Assembly: GCF_001625195.1 (NCBI RefSeq)
Contig: NC_054389.1
Span: 5,886,520-5,950,519 of the forward strand
DNA from: Drechmeria coniospora
Taxonomy: Eukaryota > Ascomycota > Sordariomycetes > Hypocreales > Ophiocordycipitaceae
Length of the DNA: 64,000 nt
Reading direction: 5' to 3'
The notes below the pieces were generated by a model that was given only the letters and a program-made list of their open reading frames with translations, did not search any database and was not told where the DNA came from. This document shows, piece by piece, positions 36,979-46,201 of the stretch. Both the position numbers and the translations under genes were made by a program. Within the stretch, counting starts at the first letter, position 1. Each line of letters begins with the position of its first letter.

Positions 36979-37014
36979 AGCTCGTACGAGTTCAAGCTCG
37001 TACGAGTTAAAGCT
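36979..37014. repeat. Pair of CTCGTACGAG palindromes in direct repeat
   Basis: The unit AGCTCGTACGAGTT occurs twice, separated by CA, and is followed by AAAGCTT. Each copy is itself a perfect palindrome (CTCGTACGAG), so the pair can also fold as a longer hairpin. It lies in gene-free sequence. Confidence 0.85.
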
Positions 37015-38275
37015 TGCAGAAGCTCTCTGTCCGTGCCGAGCACGGCAAGCAAGTGATAGTTTGTGCTTGTACTTAAATGGATAGAGGATAGGACGGGAAG
37101 TTACATGCATGCCCTTGCATGCCGCGTATACTTATTTGGTACACGGCAGAGAATGGCGTTTCGTGCTCCAAACACTTGTCAAGTGCTGTATCGCGGTGCA
37201 TATACAGTAGATAAGGCGGCTTATGCTGCACTCTTCCAGAATACCCTCCATCCGATTGGGTAAGCTTGACGCAGCCTAGGCGAAGTTGCACCAGCTAGCT
37301 GCACTGGCACGTACCAGTCCGGTAATTGTCAGTCGGTAATAAGTACGGAGCACTACTCCGAACAAATAAGAATATTTATAGTGCGTTTTCTGCACACGGT
37401 ACGCTTACCTGTGCATATTCTCTTGTCGCATGCGTCCCCTGCCGTGGTCAACGCACTCGCCGCTGTCGCTGCGCCTTGGTGAGCGTTGTGCGAGGTTGCA
37501 TTTCATCTTGTAGTAGTCCCCCCCCCCTCCTGCCGTGGTGACAATGATTGCCCTGCGCGACACCATCGACACATGTTTGCAGCTCGGTGCCGTTGGGATG
37601 CATTGGAGCGGGCTGCTCGTCCTCGCCGGCCGGTTCGAGCCTCGCCGCCCCCTCGATGCCCATGCAATTCCGGGGAGAGAATTGGACCACGCTGGGCATG
37701 GCATGGTTAGCATGCAATGCAAGACCTTGTTGTGTTTGGTGCTCTTCGCTACGACGCACACGGCGCCGACGTCGCATCGAGGGATTTCCAAGCCAGGCGG
37801 TTCACAGTGCATGCACCAGCAAGCATGACACTTGGTAGGATACTGGGGTTTATTCGTACTATTCATGCTCGTACATGAACGGAGAAAACAGCAACTTGTG
37901 CTGGTACGCTTACGTACCCCTATTTCCTGTGCAGGCATTCATCCGAAGAGCACCCAATCTGTTCGTCGCAGGCGTTGCTGGCCACCATCGTCACCGTCGC
38001 CGCTGTTGGGCGGCCGCGCTCCAAGTCCGGCCTCCGCCACGACCGACTTGGAAATTAAGCTTCCATCTGCTTCTGCCCGACCAAACCAACGAACGCGTAT
38101 GAGCTTTCGCAGCGGCCATCTCGGGGCGTTCCACCGCAACTTTGACGTGACAATGGTTCATGCTCGCGGCCGTCGCCGCTGTCGCCAACCGCGGCATCTG
38201 CGGCCTTCAAACGCACCTTCCATTCCTGATCGCCCAGCCAGCCCCCGCGCAGGATAACAACTTTGCCGCTGCTCC

Positions 38276-38334
38276 TCTACTCCTCCTCCTCCTCTTCTTC
38301 TTCTTCCTCCGCCTCCTCCGCCTCCTCCTCCATC
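38276..38334 (+). repeat. (CTC)n/(TTC)n tract in the PNGase A leader
   Basis: Polypyrimidine triplet tract about 80-140 bp upstream of the ATG at 38415, probably in the promoter or 5' UTR. Confidence 0.85.
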
Positions 38335-38414
38335 CCATTACTCTCGAGCCAACGCAAATCATCCCGCTGTGCCGCCGATCCTGCCATCGCCGGACTGACG
38401 CTGCCGACGTGGCC

Positions 38415-40478
38415 ATGATGCTTCTACGCCTCTGGTATTCGGCCCTCTTCCTGGCCTCCTCGGTCAGGGCAGCTTCCGCCGCCGTCGGCCTCGCTGGCTT
38501 CCGCGATTCGATCCGCAGTCTTGGTGGTGAAACCAATGCCGGCGTCGACGCCGACGCCGACGCCGACGCCGCCCCTGCGGAGCCTCTGCGCTGCTTCGAG
38601 GTCAGGAGTCCGGTCTTGACGCACCTGGGCCTCGTCATCGACGACAGGACCATCGAGCCCGACATCCCCAGCTACCACCATCCCTTTTGTCACCAGACTC
38701 TCATGGTGCACGTCTTCGGCAACAGCTACGGCCAGCCGTTCGTGGCCGACTACAAGCCGCCTCCCGGCTGCCCCTTCCGCAAGGTGCTGATCAAGCTGGA
38801 CGTCGTCTCCGAAGGCCGCCAGTTCGATCGCCTCGCCACCATGTGGCTCGGCGACGTCGAGGTCTGGCGAACGTCGACGGCCGAGCCCAAGCCCCGCCCC
38901 GGCATCGCCTGGACCTACTGGAAGGACATGTCCCACTACCTTGCCCTCTGGATGGAGCCCCAGAAGCTCATCTTCGACCTCGGCAACCTGATCAACGAGC
39001 GGTACACGGGCCACTTCAACGCGACCCTCACGGCCTACTTTTCGGCCGAGGGTCCCGTCGGCCCGCACGCAAGGCCGGCAAACGTCGTGCTGCCCATCTC
39101 GGCCCGTCGCAGTCACGAAGGAAAGCCCAGCGCGTTTACCTACCCGGACGAGAATGCCGAGGCCAGGCTGACGCTGCCACGAAACATCCAGCGCGCCGTC
39201 GTGTCCATATCCGCCAACGGCCAGGCGGGCGAGGAGTTTTGGTGGTCCAACGTACCCAACGAGGGCGCCGACACCTTTGCCAACGTCACGCTGCAGACGG
39301 GCGGCAGCTTCCGCGAGGTGAGGCTCCTCATCGACGGCCGGCTGGCCGGCCTGTCCTGGCCCTTCCCCGTCATCTTCACCGGCGGCATCTCGCCGCCGCT
39401 GCACCGGCCGATGGTCGGCATCGACGCCTTCAACCTCCGCGAGCAGGAGATCGACGTGACGCCCTGGCTCGGCCTCCTCGCCGACGGGTTTGAGCACAAG
39501 TTCAGCTTGCAGGTCGTCGGCCAAGGCGAGAAGGTCGTCGCCCGCTACTGGATCGTGTCCGCCAAGCTGTTCCTCTGGCTCTCCAATGGCTCTCGCCCGT
39601 CGTCCGGCAGCATGCCCAAGGTGAGGCTCGTCCGGGACAACTACCGGCCGGGCGTCGTCTCCACGGCCAACAGCCAGCTTCTGTACAACCAAACCATCAC
39701 GCGCTACTTGGAGGTCACGTCGCGCGTCTCGAGGCCGTCGGGCACGGCCGAGTTGACGTGGAAGCAGGGCATGGAGATGTCCAACGTCGGTCTCGTCCGG
39801 GAAATGGGAAACCACCAGCAAGTCATGGCCAGCTACCGGGGAGAGGACAAGTCCACGGATGATTCCGTGCCGATTTACTACTCATCCTACAAGTACCCTC
39901 TGGCGACGAGCTACCGGTCGAGGTCGCCCGACGGCCCCTACAGCCTGACGCTGGACGCGAACCTCACCCAAGGGCAGGAGCGGGTCATCACGGGCCTCGC
40001 CGTCTTCCCCACCGGCCTCGAGGCCTTCTCGCGAGCGCTCGGCCAGTCGCAGAAGAGGGGCATCGACCTGAGGACGGCGCGCAACGGACGGGCCTTCTTC
40101 TACCAACGCGACGGAGGGAAGAGCAGCGGCGGCTTCGGCAGCATGCGGCAGCAGTTCGAGTTCGGCGGCCGCTACTACGATGCCCAGACGCCCGTCTTCA
40201 AGCCCAACCCGATCCTGTTCAGCCGAGAGGTGGCGGTGGTGAACGAGACGACGACGGTGGACAGGATATACCTGTGGAACTCAACGGCGCAGCCGGAGAG
40301 TTACGAGTCGAAGCCGATGCCCATGGCTGACGAGGACTCTTTCGCCGGCGTGCCGACGCACCTCGCCGAAGGCGGCGTTTCGTCCATCGCCTCTGGGGAC
40401 CCCTTGCGAAGCCAAGCCAAGGCTCTCGTGCGACAGCGACGAGGGGCCGCCAACGAACGGCATCCCGACACCGCTTGA
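38415..40478 (+). CDS. Secreted peptide-N4-(N-acetylglucosaminyl)asparagine amidase A-like protein
   Basis: An intronless 687-residue gene. The ATG at 38415 begins a clear signal peptide (MMLLRLWYSALFLASS, cleavage near Ala 20-25), so the product enters the secretory pathway. After an Asp-Ala repeat (residues 48-56) comes the PNGase A family: LRCFEVRSPVLT, HPFCHQTLMVHVFGNSYGQP, FDRLATMWLGDVEVWRTSTA, GIAWTYWKDMSHYLAL, LDLGNLI-type motif FDLGNLINERYTG, then SWPFPVIFTGGISPP and FNLREQEIDVTPWLGLL. Several NxT/NxS sites (NATLT, NVTL, NQTI, NLTQ, NETT) fit a glycosylated extracellular or vacuolar protein. The family removes N-glycans from glycopeptides; catalytic residues are not well defined, so activity is inferred. 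The reading frame is open upstream of 38415, but no better start is seen. Confidence 0.88.
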   Translation: MMLLRLWYSALFLASSVRAASAAVGLAGFRDSIRSLGGETNAGVDADADADAAPAEPLRCFEVRSPVLTHLGLVIDDRTIEPDIPSYHHPFCHQTLMVHVFGNSYGQPFVADYKPPPGCPFRKVLIKLDVVSEGRQFDRLATMWLGDVEVWRTSTAEPKPRPGIAWTYWKDMSHYLALWMEPQKLIFDLGNLINERYTGHFNATLTAYFSAEGPVGPHARPANVVLPISARRSHEGKPSAFTYPDENAEARLTLPRNIQRAVVSISANGQAGEEFWWSNVPNEGADTFANVTLQTGGSFREVRLLIDGRLAGLSWPFPVIFTGGISPPLHRPMVGIDAFNLREQEIDVTPWLGLLADGFEHKFSLQVVGQGEKVVARYWIVSAKLFLWLSNGSRPSSGSMPKVRLVRDNYRPGVVSTANSQLLYNQTITRYLEVTSRVSRPSGTAELTWKQGMEMSNVGLVREMGNHQQVMASYRGEDKSTDDSVPIYYSSYKYPLATSYRSRSPDGPYSLTLDANLTQGQERVITGLAVFPTGLEAFSRALGQSQKRGIDLRTARNGRAFFYQRDGGKSSGGFGSMRQQFEFGGRYYDAQTPVFKPNPILFSREVAVVNETTTVDRIYLWNSTAQPESYESKPMPMADEDSFAGVPTHLAEGGVSSIASGDPLRSQAKALVRQRRGAANERHPDTA

Positions 40479-41617
40479 GCCGGGGAGGCGACGGCAGCAG
40501 GGCGCGGAATATGCATGACGACATGCTTGTTGGATTCACACACGCAGCATGCATGTACCGTTGATAGTCTTTTTTTTTTTTTTGGGTACGACCGACCACG
40601 AGTCGTCGAAGCGTGGCATGGTTTAGGATAGGGTCAAACGTTGGTGATGACATGGGGCGACTTCAAAAGCGTGGCATGGTTCAAGTAGGTTCAAAATATG
40701 GCGATGCAATGGACTCGATTGCCGGAGCGCGTGAGCCAACACTCTCGCCAGATACTGCGCTAGCGAGGCAGGCTTCCCGGACGAGGCGAGATTGGCAGGT
40801 CGAACGGCGGAAAGTGAGGCTGCTGCGGCGCTGAAAATGGCTTCTTCCATCGCGCGACCGAGTCTACTGGATGCGGCACGCACGCCATGCCGATTGAGCT
40901 CGGACGTTGGGGAGAATAATGGATTGGCGATGAGGAAGCACGGGCTGCAGCGGTTCATGCTGACCAAGGCGGCGAGTTCGCGAGGCCATCACGCAACGAC
41001 ATGCGGTGGCCCCAACCAATCGGCCAGCTGGACATGTGCGAGCGCACCAGCTGCGGTCCAAGGACGTTGAGACGCAAGCACGGGCACGGCCGAGGTGTTT
41101 GCTGACCCGATCTGGACGGACCTTGTGGTCGCATCAACCAAGGTGCGCTGCGCCATGGCGTTCCCTGGACGACGCGAGTTTTTCGACCAAGGGTTCATCG
41201 GATCGGACATGGAACATGAAACATCGGGCCCGGCATGGGTGGGGGGCGAGTCCATTCACCTCGCGGTTGTCGCGATGCCGGAGACACGGGAATAGCTGCG
41301 TGGTTGCGAAAAGGACGTAATATGCCAGTCGTCGAATGCGGCATTCTGCATTCCGGACATGGCAGGGATCGGGCTCGGCGGAGTCGGTGAATTCGGCGTT
41401 TCCGTGCGCTGGGCGGCGGGAACTGAACGGGACAGCCTTGGCGGACTCGGGATCGGGGAGGGGCAGGGTTCAGGTGGATCGGCGCCGAAAGCGGACGAGG
41501 TGCTTGGGCACAGAAAGCCTGGGCGTCTCCAGCCAGGTCCGTCTGCGAGTACTGTATGTTGTAATATTCTACATGTACGGAGTAAGCAGTATAGTTGTAA
41601 TTATGTACCACCGCTGT

Positions 41618-41746
41618 ACGCTCAAGTATCACTGCTTGCAAGGTACAGTATCAAGGTACTACGCTCAAGCATCACTGCTTGCAAGGTACAGCATCAAGGT
41701 ACTACGCTCAAGTGCCACTGCTTGCAACGTACAGCAACAAGGTACA
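41618..41746 (+). repeat. 43-bp tandem repeat, three copies
   Basis: Copies start at 41618, 41661 and 41704, each beginning ACGCTCAAG and containing CACTGCTTGCAA and CAAGGTAC. The first two differ at about two positions and the third at a few more. It lies outside any supported gene. Confidence 0.95.
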
Positions 41747-42743
41747 TACTGTACCTTGTAACTACTGAGCAGAATGAGATGCGGCGTCACGTCCACGTCA
41801 GGCCGAGTAGAGCAACGGAAAGAAAAAGAAAAAAGAAAAGTTTCGGTCGATGGCGCAAAAGGAAACCAAGCGACTGATCTCATGGCTGGCTGATTAGGTG
41901 AATGGTTTGCGTCAATGAATGAATGACGGAGCTGCCGGTGCGCCGCCGACGCGCTCGTGCAAAGGGCCAGGAGCGGTGCTGGCGGCAAGCAAAACAATGG
42001 GCAGCCTCATGGAGAGTCGGAATGGCTGCTTTGTTTTGGACCCTGTTTGACTCCAGCGTCGCGTCGAGCCTGTCGCGTCCGTTGGGAGGTGGCGAACGAG
42101 CCGGATGGCCGCGATGCACAAGCGGCCAACTGCAACCAGTTCGTTGGTGAGCGAGTATTTACTTGGCAAATCGGCAGGTGCTTTGTAATGGGCGTAGGCA
42201 CTAATTAGCCCTGGTTGCACACTGCATCACCAAGACCTGTACTTGCTCCGTAGTGCTAGCCTGCCGTAGCGCCCTGTGCCTGGTGCGAGCTGCAAACTAC
42301 TAGGTACACAGCGCCCTGCCCGCTGTAGCGCCGCTGAAGCGCCTGCCTACCTAGCCTAGTCGCTGCCGCGTCCAGGCGGCCCGGAGGCGGACGGCCAGCC
42401 AACGCGATGGGCAAGGCTGCCTGCGTGGGGCCGGTTCGACACCAATGACCTCATGGCACCCCTGGCAACCTACCGATGCTTCCGGCGCCAATCAGCGGCG
42501 ATTCAGCAGCAAAACGGGCATCATCGACTCCCACGGAAACAGCTTGGGCCGGCAGTGGGCTGCTGGTGGGCGCGGCCTTCCCGGCATTCAATACAAGACG
42601 TTACCTTACCCTCAACCCCAACCGTTAACCTTGGGCCTCCGCACCTTTGCATCGTTAGTTCTCGCTTCCGCTCACAAACACATCATTTCGGCTCCATCAA
42701 TTCGTATCGCTTCGTCACAATCATCGTCTACATCGTCATCTCC

Positions 42744-42772
42744 CATCGCCATCGCCATCGCCATCGCCATCC
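42744..42772 (+). repeat. (CATCGC)n repeat in the NCE102 leader
   Basis: Four CATCGC hexamers followed by CATCC, about 230 bp upstream of the NCE102 ATG. Confidence 0.85.
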
Positions 42773-43001
42773 ATCCTCGTCATCGTCGCCTTATTCCGTG
42801 GCCCTCGGCAACGACCGACATACGCGCTCCATCATCCCGACGATTGCTCGTTGTTGTCCGTTCGTACCGACCTCCCGTCAGCTGTGTGCCTCGATCGCTC
42901 GGCCAGCGGTGCAAGTGTTGCAGAAAAGCAGGTCCTTTCGAAACGCCTCCTTATACTCGTCCAACTCTCACCAACCATCCCGCGACGATCCCAGCCCCAT
43001 C

Positions 43002-43523
43002 ATGTCGAGCATCATCAGCATCGTCCTTCGGGCCGCGGCCCTGCTCTGGACCCTGCTCATCACGGCCCTCATCGGCAACGTCATCGCGACAAACATCAAC
43101 GCCGCCACCTCGGCGACGGCGGCCGTCAACTTCACCATGTTCGTCGCCGTCCTCTGCTGGATCGTCTGCCTCTACGGTCTCGTCGCCGGCTTCGTCTCGG
43201 CGCTCGGCGCCGTCATGGTCCTCCTCGTCCTCGACGTCCTCGCCGTCCTCTTCACCTTCATCGACGCCATCGTCCTCGCCGCCAAGCTCGGCGCCGTCAA
43301 CTGCGGTAACATCCGGAACGCCGGCCTCTCCGACAGCTGGATCGGCTTCGGCTCGGCCGACGACGAGAAGCGTTGCCGCGAGATCCAGGCAAGCACCGTC
43401 TTCATGTGGTTCCTTTGGCTCTGCCTCTGCGGCGCTCTCTTCTTCACCATCAAGGAGTGGCGCGGCGGTTTCGGCGGTTCCATGCGCTCGTCGCGACCGA
43501 GCATGTCTCAGGTTGGCGTATGA
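43002..43523 (+). CDS. Nce102-like MARVEL-domain eisosome protein
   Basis: An intronless 173-residue protein, exactly the length of yeast Nce102. Four hydrophobic segments are visible: about residues 5-28 (ISIVLRAAALLWTLLITALI), 42-62 (NFTMFVAVLCWIVCLYGLV), 68-92 (LGAVMVLLVLDVLAVLFTFI) and 133-150 (FMWFLWLCLCGALFF). The loop NCGNIRNAGLSDSWIGFGSADDEKRCREIQAS contains the cysteines typical of the fungal family (shown here in part by its key residues NCGN and RCRE). Nce102 sits in the plasma membrane, senses sphingolipids and organises eisosomes/MCC. The ATG at 43002 follows CCATC; the frame is open upstream, but the protein matches the family from this Met. The tail is short and Ser/Arg-rich. 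Confidence 0.9.
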   Translation: MSSIISIVLRAAALLWTLLITALIGNVIATNINAATSATAAVNFTMFVAVLCWIVCLYGLVAGFVSALGAVMVLLVLDVLAVLFTFIDAIVLAAKLGAVNCGNIRNAGLSDSWIGFGSADDEKRCREIQASTVFMWFLWLCLCGALFFTIKEWRGGFGGSMRSSRPSMSQVGV

Positions 43524-44895
43524 GAAATCGGCGTCACGGCATGCCATGCCAGAAAGCCAATGCCCACCAACGCCCACCCACCGGTCGTTGCGTCACGCCA
43601 TGCCATTTCCCCACCCGGTCGGGCCTGGTGCTCGCCGGTGATGCAGACCATGACGCAGTTGCGGCTGTCCATCGTTTGTCGTCGTTGTCATCGTCGTTGT
43701 ACTTGTTGGGAAGGATGGTAATGAGAGTTTAGGCTTTGTTTCTCCGCTTGGACACGTGGGACAATGCCATGTATGATATACAGATTCAATGCCAGGAAGC
43801 CTTGGCCAGGGCCATCCGTGCCCATTGTGCTGTGCGTCGATTCGACTTCCACCTCTTGTTCGTCGTCTTGCTCGAAGGCGGAGGGGGGGTTCAGGCCGTT
43901 GGTTTGCAATGCCCACGGCAGCGTTATTCCGGCCTGGACGTCGAAGCTCAGCGCTCCGATCAATCAGTGCAAGCCTTTTCGTCGCATCCTTTGTCGTGCC
44001 CCGTCCTTCATGGCAACAGGTGCGGTTCAGGTGCGCATGTCGCCTTTTCATCGCATCCGTTGTCGTGCCCCCATCCTTCATGGCAGCAGGTATGGTCCAG
44101 GGGTGCGCATGTCAACTTCTCCCCCGCACTATACTCAACGCACCGAGCCACATGAAAGTCGGTTTCCTGACGTGTTCAGAACAGGATGGGAAAAGGCGGC
44201 GTCAACGTGGTCAAAAACACCATATGGGCCAAACGAACTCGAGACCCCCCCCCTCCCCGGCACGCTCTCGGTACCTCCGTACTGTCTAGCGCCATGGTGC
44301 TGGTATAATGTCATCGTTGTCGCAAAGTGCTGGAGCTCAATCACCGGTACGGGCTATTGGACCTCGTGAAAGTTGTGTGCGTAGCGAGCCGCCAGGCTAG
44401 CACTACTGCTGCAGTCTCGATGCATACGTATGGACTCGTCTCGTGCATCTCATGCACGCACCAGTCATGGTCGCCGACCGCTCTAGCAACTCTCCTTCAC
44501 GCCCGCCTCTGATGCTCAAAACGGTGCACCACCCGACGACCGTACGAGGACATGAATGCCGTGACAAGGACGACTCAAGCAGCGGTCAACCTTCCGTTTC
44601 CATATCCACTTCATTCGTTTCATCACTGTGTCTGCGTGCGTCGAAATGGGTAGTATTGGCAAAAACTAGCTTTGAGCCTCGGGAGCGGCGCTCCCGTCCC
44701 CTATATGTTATTGTATGGCATCATCTTGGCCTCTGACCTCGGGAAGCTCGTCATCGCGCCCGTGGCATGTTGCGAATGCAGCGTGGGACCGGTATGTGGT
44801 GTCAAATTCTCTCCCTACCCTTGCGCTGCTCATCCATCGCAGCAGACGTGACGGCCTGTCGCGCTCTGCTCTGCACATCTCGCAGCCATCTCTCC
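43524..44895. other. Convergent intergenic region NCE102 / MIM2-like
   Basis: 1.37 kb without a supported gene. It contains a diverged tandem duplication of about 69 bp (43975-44113). Confidence 0.5.
43975..44113 (+). repeat. Diverged tandem duplication, about 69 bp unit
   Basis: Copy 1 (43975-44041) and copy 2 (44044-44113) share CTTTTC, TCGCATCC, TTGTCGTGCCCC, TCCTTCATGGCA, CAGGT and GTGCGCATGTC in the same order, with scattered substitutions and small indels. Confidence 0.85.
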
Positions 44896-45299
44896 CTACA
44901 GAGTTGCGGCAGCCTCGACGGCGCCGGCAACCTTGAACGCCGTCTTGTTCGTCCACCGCACCTCGACGTTGTGCATCCACTCCATGTACCGCGCCCAGCC
45001 TATCGTCATGCTGCGTCAGCCGGCCGGCCGGCCTTGAGAGTAGCTTCGGCCAAGAGGGAAAACGTACTCCAAAAGGCAAACTTGCGCCCCACGTACTTTC
45101 CCACCCACGGCACGATCATCATGGTCAACATGAGTTGTAGCTGCTCGAGGCTACGCTCCCACTCCTCCTGCGCCTCCGAATCGGCCTCGGAATAGATGTC
45201 GCTCGTGGATATGGAGGGCAGGGAGTCGACCTCGTCCTTGTCGTCCGTCAGGGACGTGTCGTGGAGGTCGACGAGAGACTCGGCCGCCGTCATCGCCAT
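44896..45299 (-). CDS. Mitochondrial outer-membrane import protein Mim2-like
   Basis: Exons are complement 45068-45299 and 44896-44999 with a 68-bp intron (GTACGT...TAG), giving 111 residues. The N-terminal half is acidic (LTDDKDEVDSL, YSEADSEAQEEWERSLEQLQ). One membrane segment follows, LMLTMMIVPWVGKYVGRKFA, and a conserved C-terminus FWSWARYMEWMHNVEV, TAFKVAGAVEAAATL. The order acidic tail, EEWERSLEQL, one transmembrane helix, VGRK/FAxW fits fungal Mim2, which forms the MIM insertase with Mim1 for helical outer-membrane proteins. Yeast Mim2 is 87 residues. I use the first ATG (45299); the frame is open upstream to a GTGAGT at 45494 that could be the donor of a 5' exon, so a longer N-terminus is possible. 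Divergent from the eIF2-beta gene. Confidence 0.65.
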
Positions 45300-46201
45300 T
45301 GCGCCCTCTTCCGACGTGATCGAGCGTTGGTGTAGCGGGATAGAGCCCGTCGGCTGCCGGTTCTCCTCGGGGGCTAGCCGTTGGCTGCCGGTTCGGTCAA
45401 GGTCGACGGCGCGCACGGCACAGCTCGCAGCTCCGAGTTCAGGGAAGGTGACCTGACCTGACCAGCCGGTGTTGGACTCGGCAGCTAGACTCACCCTATG
45501 CTAGAGATGTCACCGCCGCAGGATCTGTGTCAAGTCGGTCATGGAGGGCCCCGCGGTTGTCGTCGTCGTCGTTGTCGTCGTCGTCTTCTTCGGCTTCGTC
45601 GTCGTCTTCGTCTTCGCCGTCGTCTGTCGTCGTCTTCTCCGTATCGTCCACCGAGTCTCAAGTTGACGGTTGACACCGCCGGTCCCATTGGGGTAGGTAC
45701 CCACTACTTTCGACGTGATTGGTCAGGGTGTCATTGCCACCAGTGAGCAGCACCAGCGCGGCCGCGTCACGTGCCGCTCGAGGTGATTTGCCTGCCACCC
45801 AGAGTGTCCCCACGAGAAGCTACCCACCAATGACTTGGCCGCTGCTGATGGCATGACATTCGCGGCTCGGCTGACGCAACTGTCGAATCGAATCAGTTCC
45901 TCGACAACGTCTCATCAACTCAACTCGCCATCGAGCCTCGACCCCTATCGTTCGCCTTGATTGAGCCAAGTGTGCACGTGGGCCATTGCCACAGCTGATC
46001 CGGCCGACGGCAAGAAACAGCAGCAGCGGACGGCAGCCATTGGCAGCACCATTGCTGGGAACAACGGACGAGCCGGCAACATCATTGGCCGATCGCGAGC
46101 GAACAGACGCGAGAAGGACCGGAAAGCGAGGGAAACGGGATTCGCCACCACGGCAGGTCGTGCAGTAACGGTATCTACAGTGAACGATCTGGTTCAGCGT
46201 C
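45300..46201. promoter_or_regulatory. Divergent intergenic region MIM2-like / eIF2-beta
   Basis: 900 bp with both promoters. It includes a GTC triplet tract (45556-45636). No other gene is supported. Confidence 0.5.
45556..45636. repeat. Imperfect (GTC)n/(TTC)n triplet tract
   Basis: About 80 bp of GTC, TTC and GTT triplets, upstream of the Mim2-like gene on the opposite strand. Confidence 0.85.

Larger units (their letters stand above)
35423..38414. other. 3 kb gene-free interval
   Basis: No supported gene. Motif words occur at 35948-35965 (TACGGAGTACGGAGTAC), about 36048-36057 and the palindrome CTCCGTACGGAG at 36174-36185. Two CTCGTACGAG palindromes lie near 36980-37010. From about 38270 a CTC/CTT tract marks the leader of the PNGase A gene. 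Confidence 0.5.
40479..43001. other. 2.5 kb gene-free interval upstream of NCE102
   Basis: No supported gene. It holds a T14 run (40570-40583), a 43-bp tandem repeat (41618-41746), a TGTACGGAGTAA motif near 41576 and, towards the right, the probable NCE102 promoter and 5' UTR with a CATCGC repeat. Confidence 0.5.

Noticed and set aside
38424..39821. 465-codon minus-strand frame inside the PNGase A-like gene
   Set aside because: Antisense shadow of a GC-rich exon, without motifs.
43593..44081. 162-codon minus-strand frame with an internal repeat downstream of NCE102
   Set aside because: The repeat reflects the 69-bp DNA duplication; no protein family is recognisable.
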